The position numbers and the translations under genes are program-made. Under the pieces are notes generated by a model that saw nothing but the letters and a program-made list of their open reading frames with translations, was not told the origin of the DNA and searched no databases. A stretch of DNA of 64,000 nucleotides from Malus domestica (Eukaryota > Streptophyta > Magnoliopsida > Rosales > Rosaceae), in NCBI RefSeq assembly GCF_042453785.1, contig NC_091669.1:18025001-18089000 (forward strand), in the 5' to 3' direction. The first letter of the stretch is position 1, and the number at the start of each line of letters is the position of its first letter. Shown here in pieces: positions 46,475-57,445 of this stretch.

Positions 46475-46665
46475 GAGGGCATTTTTGCTCGCCAACATTT
46501 AGTGTGATGTATGCTCACCACCTTATTTTTCATCATTAGATGAGTTTAAATATTGAGATTTGTGCTTATCCACTACACGAATCTCGAAATTCAAACTTAT
46601 CTAACGGTGATAACTAGTGTGATGAGCATACACCACACTAAATGATGGTGAGCAAAAATGCTCCC
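46475..46665. mobile_element. Mutator-type MITE (191 bp) with 9-bp TSD
   Basis: Inverted termini of about 45 bp read gagggcatttttgctcgcca at the left and, inverted, gggagcatttttgctcacca at the right. A perfect 9-bp TSD, atgaaaatg, is at 46466-46474 and 46666-46674. It lies only ~165 bp upstream of the OXS3-like ATG, so it probably sits in or near that promoter. Confidence 0.85.
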
Positions 46666-46830
46666 ATGAAAATGTGTTATATATTCTTTTGTATACATAT
46701 ATATGCGCCAAAGGAATGTGCCAATTAGCTCAAACTTAATTACATTTACATGAAACTTCCTTGAAATTATTATCCACAAGTTTCTTTTGTTATTCTTCTT
46801 CTTCTCCTTGTCTTTTCTTCCTGAAGATCT

Positions 46831-47794
46831 ATGGGTGCAGGTAGTGAAGAACAAATGCTTCAAGCTCCATGCTCGATCACAAAATATGACAACTACACAA
46901 AAAGGGAAGATAGCTGGGTGATCATGAATGAAGATGATGGTCATGATGATGATCGTGATGAGATGTACATAGATCATCGACATCTTCATCGGACTTAGTA
47001 GATTATGCAGCATCATCATCAACATCATCATCGTGTTCTTCCTTGCATTCGCATGGATCGTTGTTCGACTTGTCAGATCTCATAGCTCAGCTACCCATCA
47101 AGTAAGAATAAAGAAAAAGAAAACCCATTTTATCAATATAATATATTTCTAATTTCTTTTCCATTAATTTATAACCACGATATGTGGAATTATATTTTGG
47201 ATGTTGGATGGTTTTTCCATTCACATATATTAATACATATTTTGCAATTTTTATTAAATGTAATGAAAAAAAATGAAAATTTAATTTAACTAGCATCATA
47301 AGGTTCCATTTTCCACACAATATATGAAAGAATAAATATCTAACTAAGAAGCATAAATAATATATAGCTTAAACTAGTCGATCATGGAAGTGTGTTGGCT
47401 TAGTTACGCCCAAACTCAAATCCTGTGTCTCATAAATAAAAATAGTTTAGAATATTGTCTTGTTAGAAATTTTGATTAGCATGATATGTGCAGGAAAGGA
47501 CTTTCAAAGTACTTTGAAGGCAAGTGCCAATCCTTTACATCTTTCTCAAAGGTCAAGAGCGTTGAAGATCTTGTAAAGAAAGAGTTACCATATAATCAAA
47601 GAAAGGCACTAAAAGCAAGCAAGAGCTATGGCGGTGGCTTGGGTTCTTACCGACCGTACACACTTCCGAAGGCCGCCATTTCTAAGAGTAACAAGGCATC
47701 AACTACCTCATCTTTTCCGACCAGATCAAGAAGCAACTCTTTAGGTAATAATAATGCTACAATCCCTCCAATTCCAACAAGAAAGAAGTTTTAA
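46831..47794 (+). pseudogene. OXIDATIVE STRESS 3 (OXS3)-like gene with 1-bp frameshift in exon 1
   Basis: OXS3-like proteins are small, Ser-rich plant nuclear proteins linked to stress tolerance. Exon 1 is 46831-47101 (donor gtaagaat) and exon 2 is 47494-47794 (acceptor tgtgcag). Exon 2 has the family core KGLSKYFEGKCQSFTSFSKV, SVEDLVKKE and the KASKSYGGGL motif. Exon 1 starts MGAGSEEQMLQAPCS and, in another frame, ends STSSSCSSLHSHGSLFDLSD followed by LIAQLPIK, which joins exon 2 correctly. Between YID (~46974) and SSTSSSDLV one base is missing: the total of 572 bp is one short of 191 codons. Without repair the start frame ends at a TAG near 47000 (RHLHRT then stop). Either it is a recent pseudogene or the base is an assembly error. 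Everything else is intact. Confidence 0.75.
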
Positions 47795-48777
47795 CGTATC
47801 GTACGTGCGCCGGTCTGCATGTAAAGTTGTAAACTACACAATGTAATGTATACTTGTTAATATTTCTTTTTTTTTCTTTGGGTGGAAGTATATACTGGTT
47901 AATATTTTGAACCTCCTGCTGTTGATCTTGCTACTGGCTTTTACACAGAGAAAACAGATATTATATTTGTTCTTCAGCTGCGTATATTTCTACAATTTTT
48001 AATTAACATCTAGAATTTAGAAATAGTAGGCATAAATTCCAGGCATGATTTGAAAAAGAGGAAAGAAGGTTGGGTTAAATCTTAGAAAACTTGACATGTA
48101 TAAATAGAGATGACAATGGAGCGGAGCGGATTGAGTTTGCTTTTAACAATATAATATTAAGTGTCAGTGGTACTATGGTTTAATTATATATTTCTCCATT
48201 TATAAGTGAGAGTCTCAAAATAAATTGTAATTGAGAAGCTTTAATGAAAAAGAGAGAAAAGTTGAATTAAACTAAGAATGAAGTACGACTTGAAAATAGA
48301 ATGCATGAAATAATTAAATTAAAAACATAAGAAAAATGAGACCTAGGGCATCTAAATTCACCGTAACCATTTCTACTTAATTCCCTTAATATGTTATGCT
48401 CAAGTAGTTCTCCAATATTAATGATCGACTTCCCCTAAATTATTCAACGGCCATGGCTTCTGGTTGCATCAAAAGTATCCTTACATGTTAACCCTTTATG
48501 GCATCTAGATGGATTTAAACAAGTAAGAACCCATTAAGCTCTATGGAAATTGTTGAAAAATCACATAAACCCTAATTGCATGGCATCTACAAATAGGTGT
48601 TTATGGCACCGATTGCAAGAAGCTAAACCCAAGTTAAATATGGCATCTACTCTAACTTGCATCAAATCAACTTAACTTAAACCTAGATGGTGATCAAGTA
48701 TCTAAATAAAAATCATGTGTATTACGAATAGCAAAAGATACTCAATATGGAATAAAAACGTGATAATAATAATGCCA
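47795..48777. other. Intergenic region with degenerate SINE-like trace
   Basis: The first ~200 bp are the probable 3' UTR of the OXS3-like gene. Near 48160-48235, gtggtactatggtttaatta and ttataagtgagagtctca resemble the SINE-like family at 50336. No other gene is seen. Confidence 0.35.
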
Positions 48778-49625
48778 CAAGGCAATTAAGTATTCATGAT
48801 CATGCTACATCTTAGCCCTAGCAAAGAAAAAACTCCAATGTAGCTCTTCCTCTTTGCCCTTCATTGCCGCAGCCCCTATTTAGACTTGTGCTTTTTTTTT
48901 CTAGTTGTTGGCTGACTCACTCAAAAGGAGAATGAATCTCCTTATATTAACACCCACGGCAAGCATTGGAAATACCAAGAAGAAATAGTCAAATAAATGA
49001 CCACTAATCCTAGCTCTAATGGACTTTTAAGTCCTTATCAAACAAAATGAAAAATAAACCAAAATAATAAAAACTAGTAATTATATGTTTCTCCTAAAAC
49101 TTATTGAATAGCATTCCCATATCCATTTGATCTTCAAAACTGCTATGTTTCCACTTTTTATTGTAATGTATATGTCTTGGCGCAGTTAGTTAGACTCTTG
49201 CTCCAAGGCAATTAAGTATTCATGATCAAGCTACATCTTAACCCTAGCAAAGAAAAACTCCAATGTAGCTCTTCCTCTTTGCCCTTCATTGCCGCAACTC
49301 CTATGTAGACTTGTGCTTTTTTCTAGTTGTTGGCTGACTCACTCAAAAGGAGAATGAATCTCCTTATATTAACACCCACGGCAACATTGGAAATACCAAG
49401 AAGAAATGGTCAAATAAATGACCACTAATCCTAGCTCTAATGGACTTTTAAGTCCTTATCAAACAAAATGAAAAATAAACCAAAATAATAAAACTAGTAA
49501 TTATGTTTCTCCTAAAACTCATTGAATAGCATTCCCATGTCCATTTGATCTCCAAAACTGCTTTGTTTCCACCCTTTATTGTAATGCATATGTTTTGGCG
49601 TAGTTAGTTAGACTCTTACTCTACT
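48778..49625 (+). repeat. 426-bp tandem duplication, two units
   Basis: Unit 1 (48778-49203) and unit 2 (49204-~49625) both begin caaggcaattaagtattcat and end with gttagttagactctt plus a few bases. They differ by scattered substitutions and small indels in homopolymers, suggesting a few percent divergence. There is no coding content that I recognise. Confidence 0.9.
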
Positions 49626-50161
49626 GGAATTCCTCTAGACACCCAGAAAGCTCGTTTTCCACTTCTTTTTCATGTAACTCCAATATTGAATGCCTATAAA
49701 ATAAAACAATAGATTTTAGTGCATTTAGCCCATTCATATAAACAAAATCTAAAGGAAATATATGATAATAATATATGAAAATATGAGCACATCATCTTTC
49801 ACAGTTGAATTAAGATTAAACAATTAGACGACCATAATTTTTTTTTCCCAAAAAGGGGGAAAACTGGTGGCAAGCCACAGTTACCCTGGAAAGATCACAA
49901 TTTTTTTTTTTAATTCTAGGATCAAGGAGAACAATACAATTACTTCTTACTATAATCCTTCGATCATTTTAATTGGGAGCAACTCCCAAAAAATCATTAT
50001 GAACTTCTCCTTGGTCTTATTTATCTCCTAAATTTCTTCATGAAAGAGAGTGAAGATGACTATTTTGTAGTGTTAATAATAATACTATTTTAATCTTCTA
50101 ATTATGCTAATATAAACAAATAAATAAATAAAGGCAAAAGCCAAGATTTTCCCTTTTAAGT
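49626..50161. other. AT-rich intergenic region, nothing recognised
   Basis: Low-complexity sequence with T and A runs, and no open frame of note. Confidence 0.35.
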
Positions 50162-50177
50162 TTAATCTCTCATTTTC

Positions 50178-50269
50178 CGAATTCGATACCAAATTAGGTT
50201 GCTCATTGTGTGGCTTAGCCGAATGCCCCCTTCCCTTAGTTTAAAAATATCGATGTACTAAAAAAAAGA
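50178..50269 (+). mobile_element. Short SINE/LINE-tail retroposon (92 bp) with 16-bp TSD
   Basis: The insert is flanked by ttaatctctcattttc at 50162-50177 and 50270-50285. It ends ctaaaaaaaaga. The body (gctcattgtgtggcttagcc … aaaaatatcgatgtactaaa) resembles a plant non-LTR 3' end. It is 5'-truncated. Confidence 0.75.
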
Positions 50270-50335
50270 TTAATCTCTCATTTTCTTTTATTCAAGCGAT
50301 ATGCAAATTATTAACCAAATCTAAAGTACAGGAGA

Positions 50336-50510
50336 GGAGCCACTTAATACTACGGTTTAATTTAATGGTATTCCTCTTCACTTGTAAGTGAGAGGTCTTA
50401 GGTTCGATTCTCGCCAAAGAAAAATTTGAAGTACATTATTGCTAGCTCATTATGAAGCTAAACCCACTTCCTCCCCTTTAATGTAAATAATATTATTTCT
50501 TTAAAAAAGA
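50336..50510 (+). mobile_element. tRNA-derived SINE-like element
   Basis: It starts near gagccacttaatactacggt and contains ggttcgattctcgcc at 50401-50415, which fits box B of a pol III promoter. It ends with A-rich taatattatttctttaaaaaa. A box A is only weakly visible (taatggtattcc). A clear TSD was not found. Related sequence is present at 15150-15230 on the opposite strand. Confidence 0.55.
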
Positions 50511-50584
50511 CACACATAAGAGGAATATAAATTTGGGTGTTGAGCGAGATTCATACTGCTCTAGCCTAAATCCATGTGTCATTC

Positions 50585-51540
50585 CTATATTGGGCCTTTA
50601 TAACTATTAGCCCACACATGGCCCAATAGCACAAAACATGACATGCACTTACTTCTAGAGGATTTATTACTTGAGTTGGTTAGGTTACATATCTTCCACA
50701 CTTCAGTCTCAAAATCACAGAGAAAACAATTTGACATGGAGTGATTCCAATTTCCACCATTTTCCTTATTTTTCCTACGATTTCTGTTTGGGTGCTTAGC
50801 AAGATCATCCTGTTCACTCTTCTTCACCAGGTAAAACCCTAAATTTCCAGCTTTTTCCATTCATATTTTTAGTATCTTTCTATAACCCTAAACAACAAAC
50901 CTTAAACCCTAATTCTTCTCTGAAAAAACCCTGCTTTTAGGGTTCGGAAATTCATCGAGTCAATGTAGTTTCCTATATATTATGATACGCTAAACAATAT
51001 GGGCTTTGTGTACAATGGAGTGTTGTATTGGTCGGGTCACCGTGATGACTGTTTTTTGGTTCTTGGGTTTGATCCCTTCACTGATTATGAATGTAGTTTC
51101 ACTGTATTTGATGTGCCTATACATGAGAAATTTGTAGTTGAGTGCCCAACAGTGAGTGGAGGGTTGGTGCGGATGAGTGACTATGACAGAGTTACTAGAA
51201 CCTTGTTTGTTTGGAATTTGAAAGAACAAGATGTTGATTCTATGGTTGAGGGAGATAGCAAATTGTGGTTAAGTAAACAAGAGGTTTATTCCCTAGATCA
51301 AAAAATGTATCCAGATGATGCTAAAGTTGTTCAAAGGCTACCTTTCTACCCAAACAATGAGGATATTTTTTTATCTACTGGTGGATGGAAATATTATCAT
51401 GTGCAACATTCATACAAGAAAGTGGTCAAAGATAGTTGAAAAGGTTACACTCAATGCCCCTTTTTACTTCTACCTATTCGTGCTCCCATGGTGGCTAACA
51501 CCAGTTCCTAGCCTATCACAACCCCATGGTGGAGGAATCA
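50585..51540 (+). pseudogene. F-box gene pseudogene 1 (5' leader fused to C-terminal half)
   Basis: 50600-50960 matches the upstream leader and 5' UTR intron start of the intact gene at 60600-60940, including ccag/gtaaaaccctaaattt. It then jumps, near 50970, directly to the C-terminal half (GFVYNGVLYWSGHRDDCFLV … LSKQEVYSLDQKMYPDD). The F-box and first half are deleted. A T-run is one base longer than in the intact gene (near 51366), shifting the frame: the original frame resumes as GNIIMCNIHTRKWSKIVE. It cannot encode an F-box protein. Confidence 0.85.
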
Positions 51541-51595
51541 GTATTTTGCAACAACCCCCTGGATTAAAAATGTCATTATCAGCAAGAAAAATATG

Positions 51596-54500
51596 GAATC
51601 GATGAATATTAGTATCAATGAACTTTCAGAATCCATATTGATGGAAATACTTTGTCAACTTCCTTGTGGTAAATTTGTTTTTCAATGCAAGGGTGTGTGC
51701 AAGCGTTGGTTTAGTCTCATATCCAGCCCTTCTTTTATTGACCACTTTTTTCATCTTAGGATTGATAACCAAACACCAGTAGTACGAACTTTGATGGACC
51801 GCAATGGGGAGGAATTCCTTGACAGGATTCATTCATCATCCAAAGTGATACCAACTATGTTGAAAAGACTCCAGAGTTTACTGGGTTTGAAAAGAGTGCC
51901 AGTTGTGGTAGGTACTTACAATGACTTGATTTTGTGCTCTGCTGACTGGTATTATCAAAATGATTACTACATTGCAATCCATACACTATGCAATGGGTTG
52001 CATTTTCTCCTCCCCTACCCAATGCTTCCAAATTATGCGAGCAATAATCATCTACCACAGTTCTTACTATAGGAAAAATGATCAGAATGGATATACTATG
52101 TATCTTAATGGGAAGTATAGGTGCAAAGTTGTGAGAATTCTTCCACCTAATGATGAATTTGACTTTGATCCTGATGGATATTCCTACGATTTCAATGCGA
52201 AGATTTTCTCTTCTAAGACTAGTAAATGGAGAGAATTAGTTGTATCATCCCCACAATGAATTGTATATGATACTCTCGATAATATGAGTTTTGCATATAA
52301 TGGAGTGTTGTATTGGTCAGGTCACCGTGATGGCTATTTTCTGGTTCTTGGGTTAGATCCATTCAATGTTCATGAATGTCGTTTCATTGTATTTGATTAT
52401 CCTCAAGGCGAGACTTTTGTAGTGGAGTGTGAAGGAAAAATTTATGAAAACTAGTTCATTTGAGCAACATCTATTCATACAATTAACAATTAAATGAGAA
52501 ATCATGCTTGTAGGCACTCAAAAACAAAACTTTACCTATGAAATTCAAGGCCTAGTAGCTGTTGTGAACCAAGACTCAACTCAAATCTTGAAGAAAATAG
52601 TTGAGAAACTTTTATACCTTTGAAGTACCTTTTTGCTTAGCAAAGGACATTCACCCATGTGAATTGCCTTCTTTCCTTAGTCTCCTTGCTCCTTGGCTCC
52701 ATGGATGTGGAAGGAGGAACTTTGCTTCTTAGCTCGATGAATTCTTGGATATAGATGAAGGAATGGATTCTCCAAGTTCCCAAGAAAGGAAACCTCTAAG
52801 TTTCCACACCAAGGAGAGCATTGAGGAAGAGACGAGCGACCTAGGAATAAATGAATGCTAGTGCATTCTTCCTAAGGTGGCCGGCCTCCTAAGAGAAGAG
52901 AGAGATTTTGTGTTTTTCTCTTTCTCTCTCTAGAAAACCCCTTAATGAGGGAATGGGTTATAATTTCCTTTCTATAGCCACTTACATTAAGTGGCATAAT
53001 TGAAATTAAAACCAACTCTCCCTCACACTCTTTATGGCTGGCCATGTGGGTTCATTGGGCTTTCATGGCCTTTGGGGTTTTTTTCAAGTTGTCATACAAC
53101 TTGAGTTATTGAACTTGACATTCGAAGCCTATTAGGCCTTAAGGCCCAAAACTAACCCGAAGTCTAAACCGAACTTATTCGTTTGATTAATTAACATATT
53201 AATTAATACTACCCATAAATAATTAAACAATTTAATTATCCTTACTCATATCCGCTGTTTCTTCAATATCTACCTTACACGGTGTACGATCCATTAGGTT
53301 CCTTTTAGCGAGGTAGTGGGTGATTAGAACTCTTCAAATCGATTGTGAATTGAAACTTATTTTCAATTCTCCCTTTAGTGATTATACACCTTTAGGGCTT
53401 CCACAAACCATGAGTGACATCTAGCAGTAAGTTATGGCTTCCTAAGCTAATCAGAAGAGGTGGATAACCTATTCAATTTGAGATTACAATGCAATACGAT
53501 CTTTCTCTAATACAATAATCTTGACCACATTGTTTGGTTTGATAGTTTATTCATGTCCATTATCCAATGTGATTCTCTTACTTATATGATTACCTTGAAC
53601 ATGATTTGGAACGACTTCCTAAATCTCATTCATACTCTGGCTAGAGATTCTTAATTATATCATAGAGAATTCTCCCTCAAACGGTTTGAAGGTTAGAGGT
53701 CCCTTGTTGTGCATTCACTTGCCTCCATGGCTAAGTGGCTTAACCCCAACTATGTCGTAGACACCCTTTGACAAAGTGACTTTGACATAGTCAAAGATCA
53801 AGGACCTAACCATAAGACAACTATGATGCCTCAGTTCAAAGGACTACTGTGCATTATCCCAACCATGAGTTCGCATGTGACATGAGTATGAGAACTCCTT
53901 GTTGATCGCGTTCAGTAGACTCATTCTATACTGAGCACCTACATGCTTGTCTTGGTGTCAGTCACACCAATAACTTGAGACCAGTCACTCTCTCTAAGAG
54001 AAGACATAGCACGTACTGATCTTAACGGACTGTCAATGCCCAATTGGCAATCCTATGATCAGGAACGTTTAAGATATGTATACAAAAGAGAATGGTTTCA
54101 TGAATCTAACTTCTTTAGATCACATTCTCCCAATTACATATTCATTCTTATCGTTTAAGCATATAACGTTTATATAAGACGGTTTTAAACAATAATATGT
54201 GCCCTTTATATTAAACCAGATTAGTTTAAAATGTGAAATGTCCATAAAGTATCATCATATGATTGACTTTAGGGCACATTCCCAACAGAGTGCCCAAGTG
54301 TGTGTGAAAGGCTTGTACGGATGAGTGACTTTCACAGAGATACCATAACTCTGTTTGTTTGGGATTTGAAATAACAATATCATAATTATAAGGTTGGGGG
54401 AGCTGGAAAATTGTGTTTGAGTAAACACGAGGTTTATCACCTAAACCAAGAATTGTATCCGGATGGTGCACAAGTTATTCAGAGGCTACCTTTTGACCCA

Positions 54501-54680
54501 AGTAATGAGGATTTTTTATCTACAGGTGGATGGAGATATTATCATGTGCAACATTCATACAAGAAGTGGTCAAAGATAGTTGAAAATATTACACTCAATG
54601 CCCCATTTTACTTCTACCAGTTTGTGCTCCCATGGTGGCCAACACCAGTTCCCAGATTACCACTCCATGCCCCTTAGCTA
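51596..54680 (+). pseudogene. F-box gene pseudogene 2, interrupted by a solo LTR
   Basis: The N-terminal part reads MNISINELSESILMEILCQL with an intact-looking F-box (CQLPCGKFVFQCKGVCKRWF). One base is missing near 51970 (tacattgcaatcc versus tacatctgcaatcc in the intact gene), shifting the frame. The second half continues in the other frame to a TGA at 52257-52259, where the intact gene has GGA. The gene is split at 52429 by the insertion at 52430-54287 and resumes at 54293 with cccaagtgtg to about 54680 (LSKHEVYHLNQELYPDG). Further small indels occur near 54510. Confidence 0.88.
52430..54287 (-). mobile_element. Solo LTR (1,858 bp), copia SIRE-like type
   Basis: It is inserted in F-box pseudogene 2 with a perfect 5-bp TSD, gagtg (52425-52429 and 54288-54292). 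On the minus strand it begins TGTTGGGAATGTGCCCTAAA and ends TTTTTCCTTCA. That start is shared by large plant copia LTRs of the SIRE/Maximus type; this identification is from memory of the family. There is no internal region. Confidence 0.85.
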
Positions 54681-54951
54681 CGCCATGGTGGAGGAGCTAG
54701 CAGCTCACTAGCATATGGGAAGCATCAAAAGTACTAAACTTTTCTTTATTAAAGTTGGACTATTTAGCTTTGATATAGTTTCAGCTAGCAGTAGCTGTGC
54801 ACTTGTCATAGTTTGCTACAGTGACATGTTTCTTTTTATTACATTTACTTGGTCTACTGTGGCTTCCATCTTACGTTTCTAGGTTTGTTGTGAATTTCAG
54901 TTTATTCTATATTATATGCACCGGTTATTTAGTAAAGCGGAAGTTTCCTAT

Positions 54952-55432
54952 CTATATCAATGTATTAAAAGGTGGAGATGTAGGCAAGGCATTCCATGGA
55001 TAGCACTGCCTAGGCGTGAGGCGTGAGGCGAAGATTGATGGGACCTTAAATAATAGGATTTTATTGAGAAAAACAGGGGAAACATGGGACTCTTGTGGGT
55101 TTTAAAAATAAAAGAAAAACAGACTTGGCCAAAACATGTCGTTTTGGGCTGTCTTTAAAAAAAAAATTCCTCTTCTTCTTCCTAATCGTCTTTCTCGTGA
55201 AGACGCTGCACACCCTGCAACCCTAAACCTAGATGACAAAGCCTTCAACTTCGATTTACCCAGACAACAGAGCTATTCAACTTTGATTTCAGGTTGCAGA
55301 TGGATCTAGGAATGCTCGCCAACCACCTTTAGGCATGCCTTGACCACTGGGCAGAGGTGTTATCACTCTCGCCCCACCTCAAAAGCCACCAAGGTGCGCG
55401 TTGGGGCGCGTCTTTTAAAACGTTGATATATA
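54952..55432. mobile_element. Possible small inverted-repeat element in the F-box 3' flank
   Basis: Left edge atatcaatgtattaaaagg and inverted right edge atatcaacgttttaaaaga match at most positions. The interior contains the gcctaggcgtgaggcgtgaggcg block and its partner accaaggtgcgcgttggggcgcg. The F-box downstream flank seems to resume after it at 55430 (atgcactatg…). TSD is unclear. Confidence 0.4.
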
Positions 55433-56525
55433 TGCACTATGTTTGGTGGGATTGGACTTGCTATATTGGTCATGATGTGTTTTGTACTATGCTTGGTTGG
55501 ATTGGACTTGCTATTGGTAGTGTTCTGTTTTGGCTTCGGTTTTGTTTCCGATTTCTGGTTTCTGGTGCTTATTGAGCTGTAGAGCAGCTCATGGTTTCCT
55601 TTGGTTTTTGGTTTGTTTAGTTGTTCTGGTTATGGCCCTCTTGTGGTCCTCGCAATTCATTTTTTTGTCTTCATGATCTTCTAGAAATCAGACTACAATT
55701 GAGGCTTTTGTAGTTAAGCACTCGTGTCGTATTTTGTTTTAATTTTTTTTTAGCCGAAGGTATAGAATATCATAGGTAGTAAAAGGAAGGAAAGAGTGGA
55801 GGAGGAAGGACAGAGAAATGGAGAATCCATGAAACCAAAATTTTGAAAAGAAAAACTATTTCAACTAGGTTTCGGTTTTTAATTTTGGCTCGACTTACAT
55901 TTAGGGATAGGCAACGGTTATGGTGGGCGGGTAACCGCGGTTATTTATCCATAACTGTTTATTCTCATACCCACATAACCGTTTACCCGTTGGGTAATTG
56001 TCTAAACGGTTATACTCATACCCATAACCATTTATAAACGGTTAACCATACCCATAACCGTGTACCCATTTAACCGTAACTGTTTAGTACCCGTTTACCC
56101 ATTTATCATTTTTAAACCCGTTTATCCTTTCTTTTTTACCATTTACTCCTTTTTCACCCTTCTACGTGTCTTTTTAACAACTTGAAAATTAAAAAAGAAA
56201 AATTTGTCATAATTTTCTTTTTCTAACAATTAAAAACCGTTATAGGTACATTCATCATACATTTTCGCATTTTAATTTTTTAAGTCCTTATATCATTCCA
56301 ATAATTGAAATAATAGTTTATAGACGATATTTTTAACTGTTAGCAATGAAGGTAATATAAAATTTGCTAAGTATTCTTGGGTTACGAAAACTGTTAAAAT
56401 ATAGTATTCTTGTGTTATTTAACTCGTAATGTAAAATATTAACATCATATATATATAATGGACCATGAAATTTAAAGTGGTTAAGGAAAACTATATTATA
56501 TTAGCTATAGAAATCATGCACTATA

Positions 56526-56810
56526 TGTAACATCCCACATTGCCCAGGGGAGTAATCCTTATATGTATATTACCATCCCTACCTAGCACGAGGCATTTTG
56601 GGAGTTCACTGGCTTCGGAGTTCATCGGAACTCGGAAGTTAAGCGAGTAGCGCGCGAGAACACTCCCATGATAGGTGACCCACTAGGAAGTTCTCATGTG
56701 AGTTCCCAGAAACAAAACCGTGAGGGCGTAGTCGAGGCCCAAAACGGACAATATCGTGCTACAGCAGAGTCGAGCCTGGGAAGTGATCCCGCCCGGGCCA
56801 GGATGTGACA
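56526..56810 (+). mobile_element. Cassandra TRIM solo LTR
   Basis: This 285-bp LTR runs from TGTAACATCCCAC to CCAGGATGTGACA, with a perfect TSD, ctata (56521-56525 and 56811-56815). The 5S-rRNA-like block spans about 56620-56697. It contains gaagttaagcgag (5S box A region) and gataggtgacccactaggaa (box C region). Relative to the LTRs at 19100-19737 it has gtagcgcgcgagaaca in place of the aaggaggccagagca-like stretch, so the intermediate element is altered. Confidence 0.9.
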
Positions 56811-57066
56811 CTATAATCAATAGCATTGATCTAATTTTTGTTCGATAAGGAACATGGTTTGTGTTATAATTTTACAGATATAAAATAAATGGGTAAATGG
56901 TTATCCGTTTATAACCGCGGTTAATACCCATAACCGCCAATTTAAATTTTGCGGGTAAACGGTTATATCCATAACCGTTTATTTATCTAAATGGTTATCC
57001 ATAACCGTAACCGTGAATTTTAAATGGACGGATAACTGCGGTTACCCATAACAGATGGGTATTTGC

Positions 57067-57283
57067 TAGGCCTGGCGATTCCTGACACGACCCGATAACC
57101 CGACACGACACGACACGAAATTAACAGGTGTTCGGGTCGATACGATAACAAATCGGGTCGTTATCAGGTAACCCAATAAGCACCTGTTAAGATAACGGGT
57201 TGGTTCGGGTATACACATGGGTAACACGATACACGATAAGTAGAATATTAATTTAATAATTTTATAACCCTAAACAAATACTA

Positions 57284-57324
<41 letters not shown>

Positions 57325-57402
57325 TTAACAATTTTATACCCCTAAAAACTATAATAATTATATATACTATAATAATTATACCCCAAAAAATATTAACTAT
57401 AA

Positions 57403-57445
<43 letters not shown>

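Noticed and set aside
57286-57441. (TA)n tracts as a functional element
   Set aside because: Ordinary microsatellites within a transposon.
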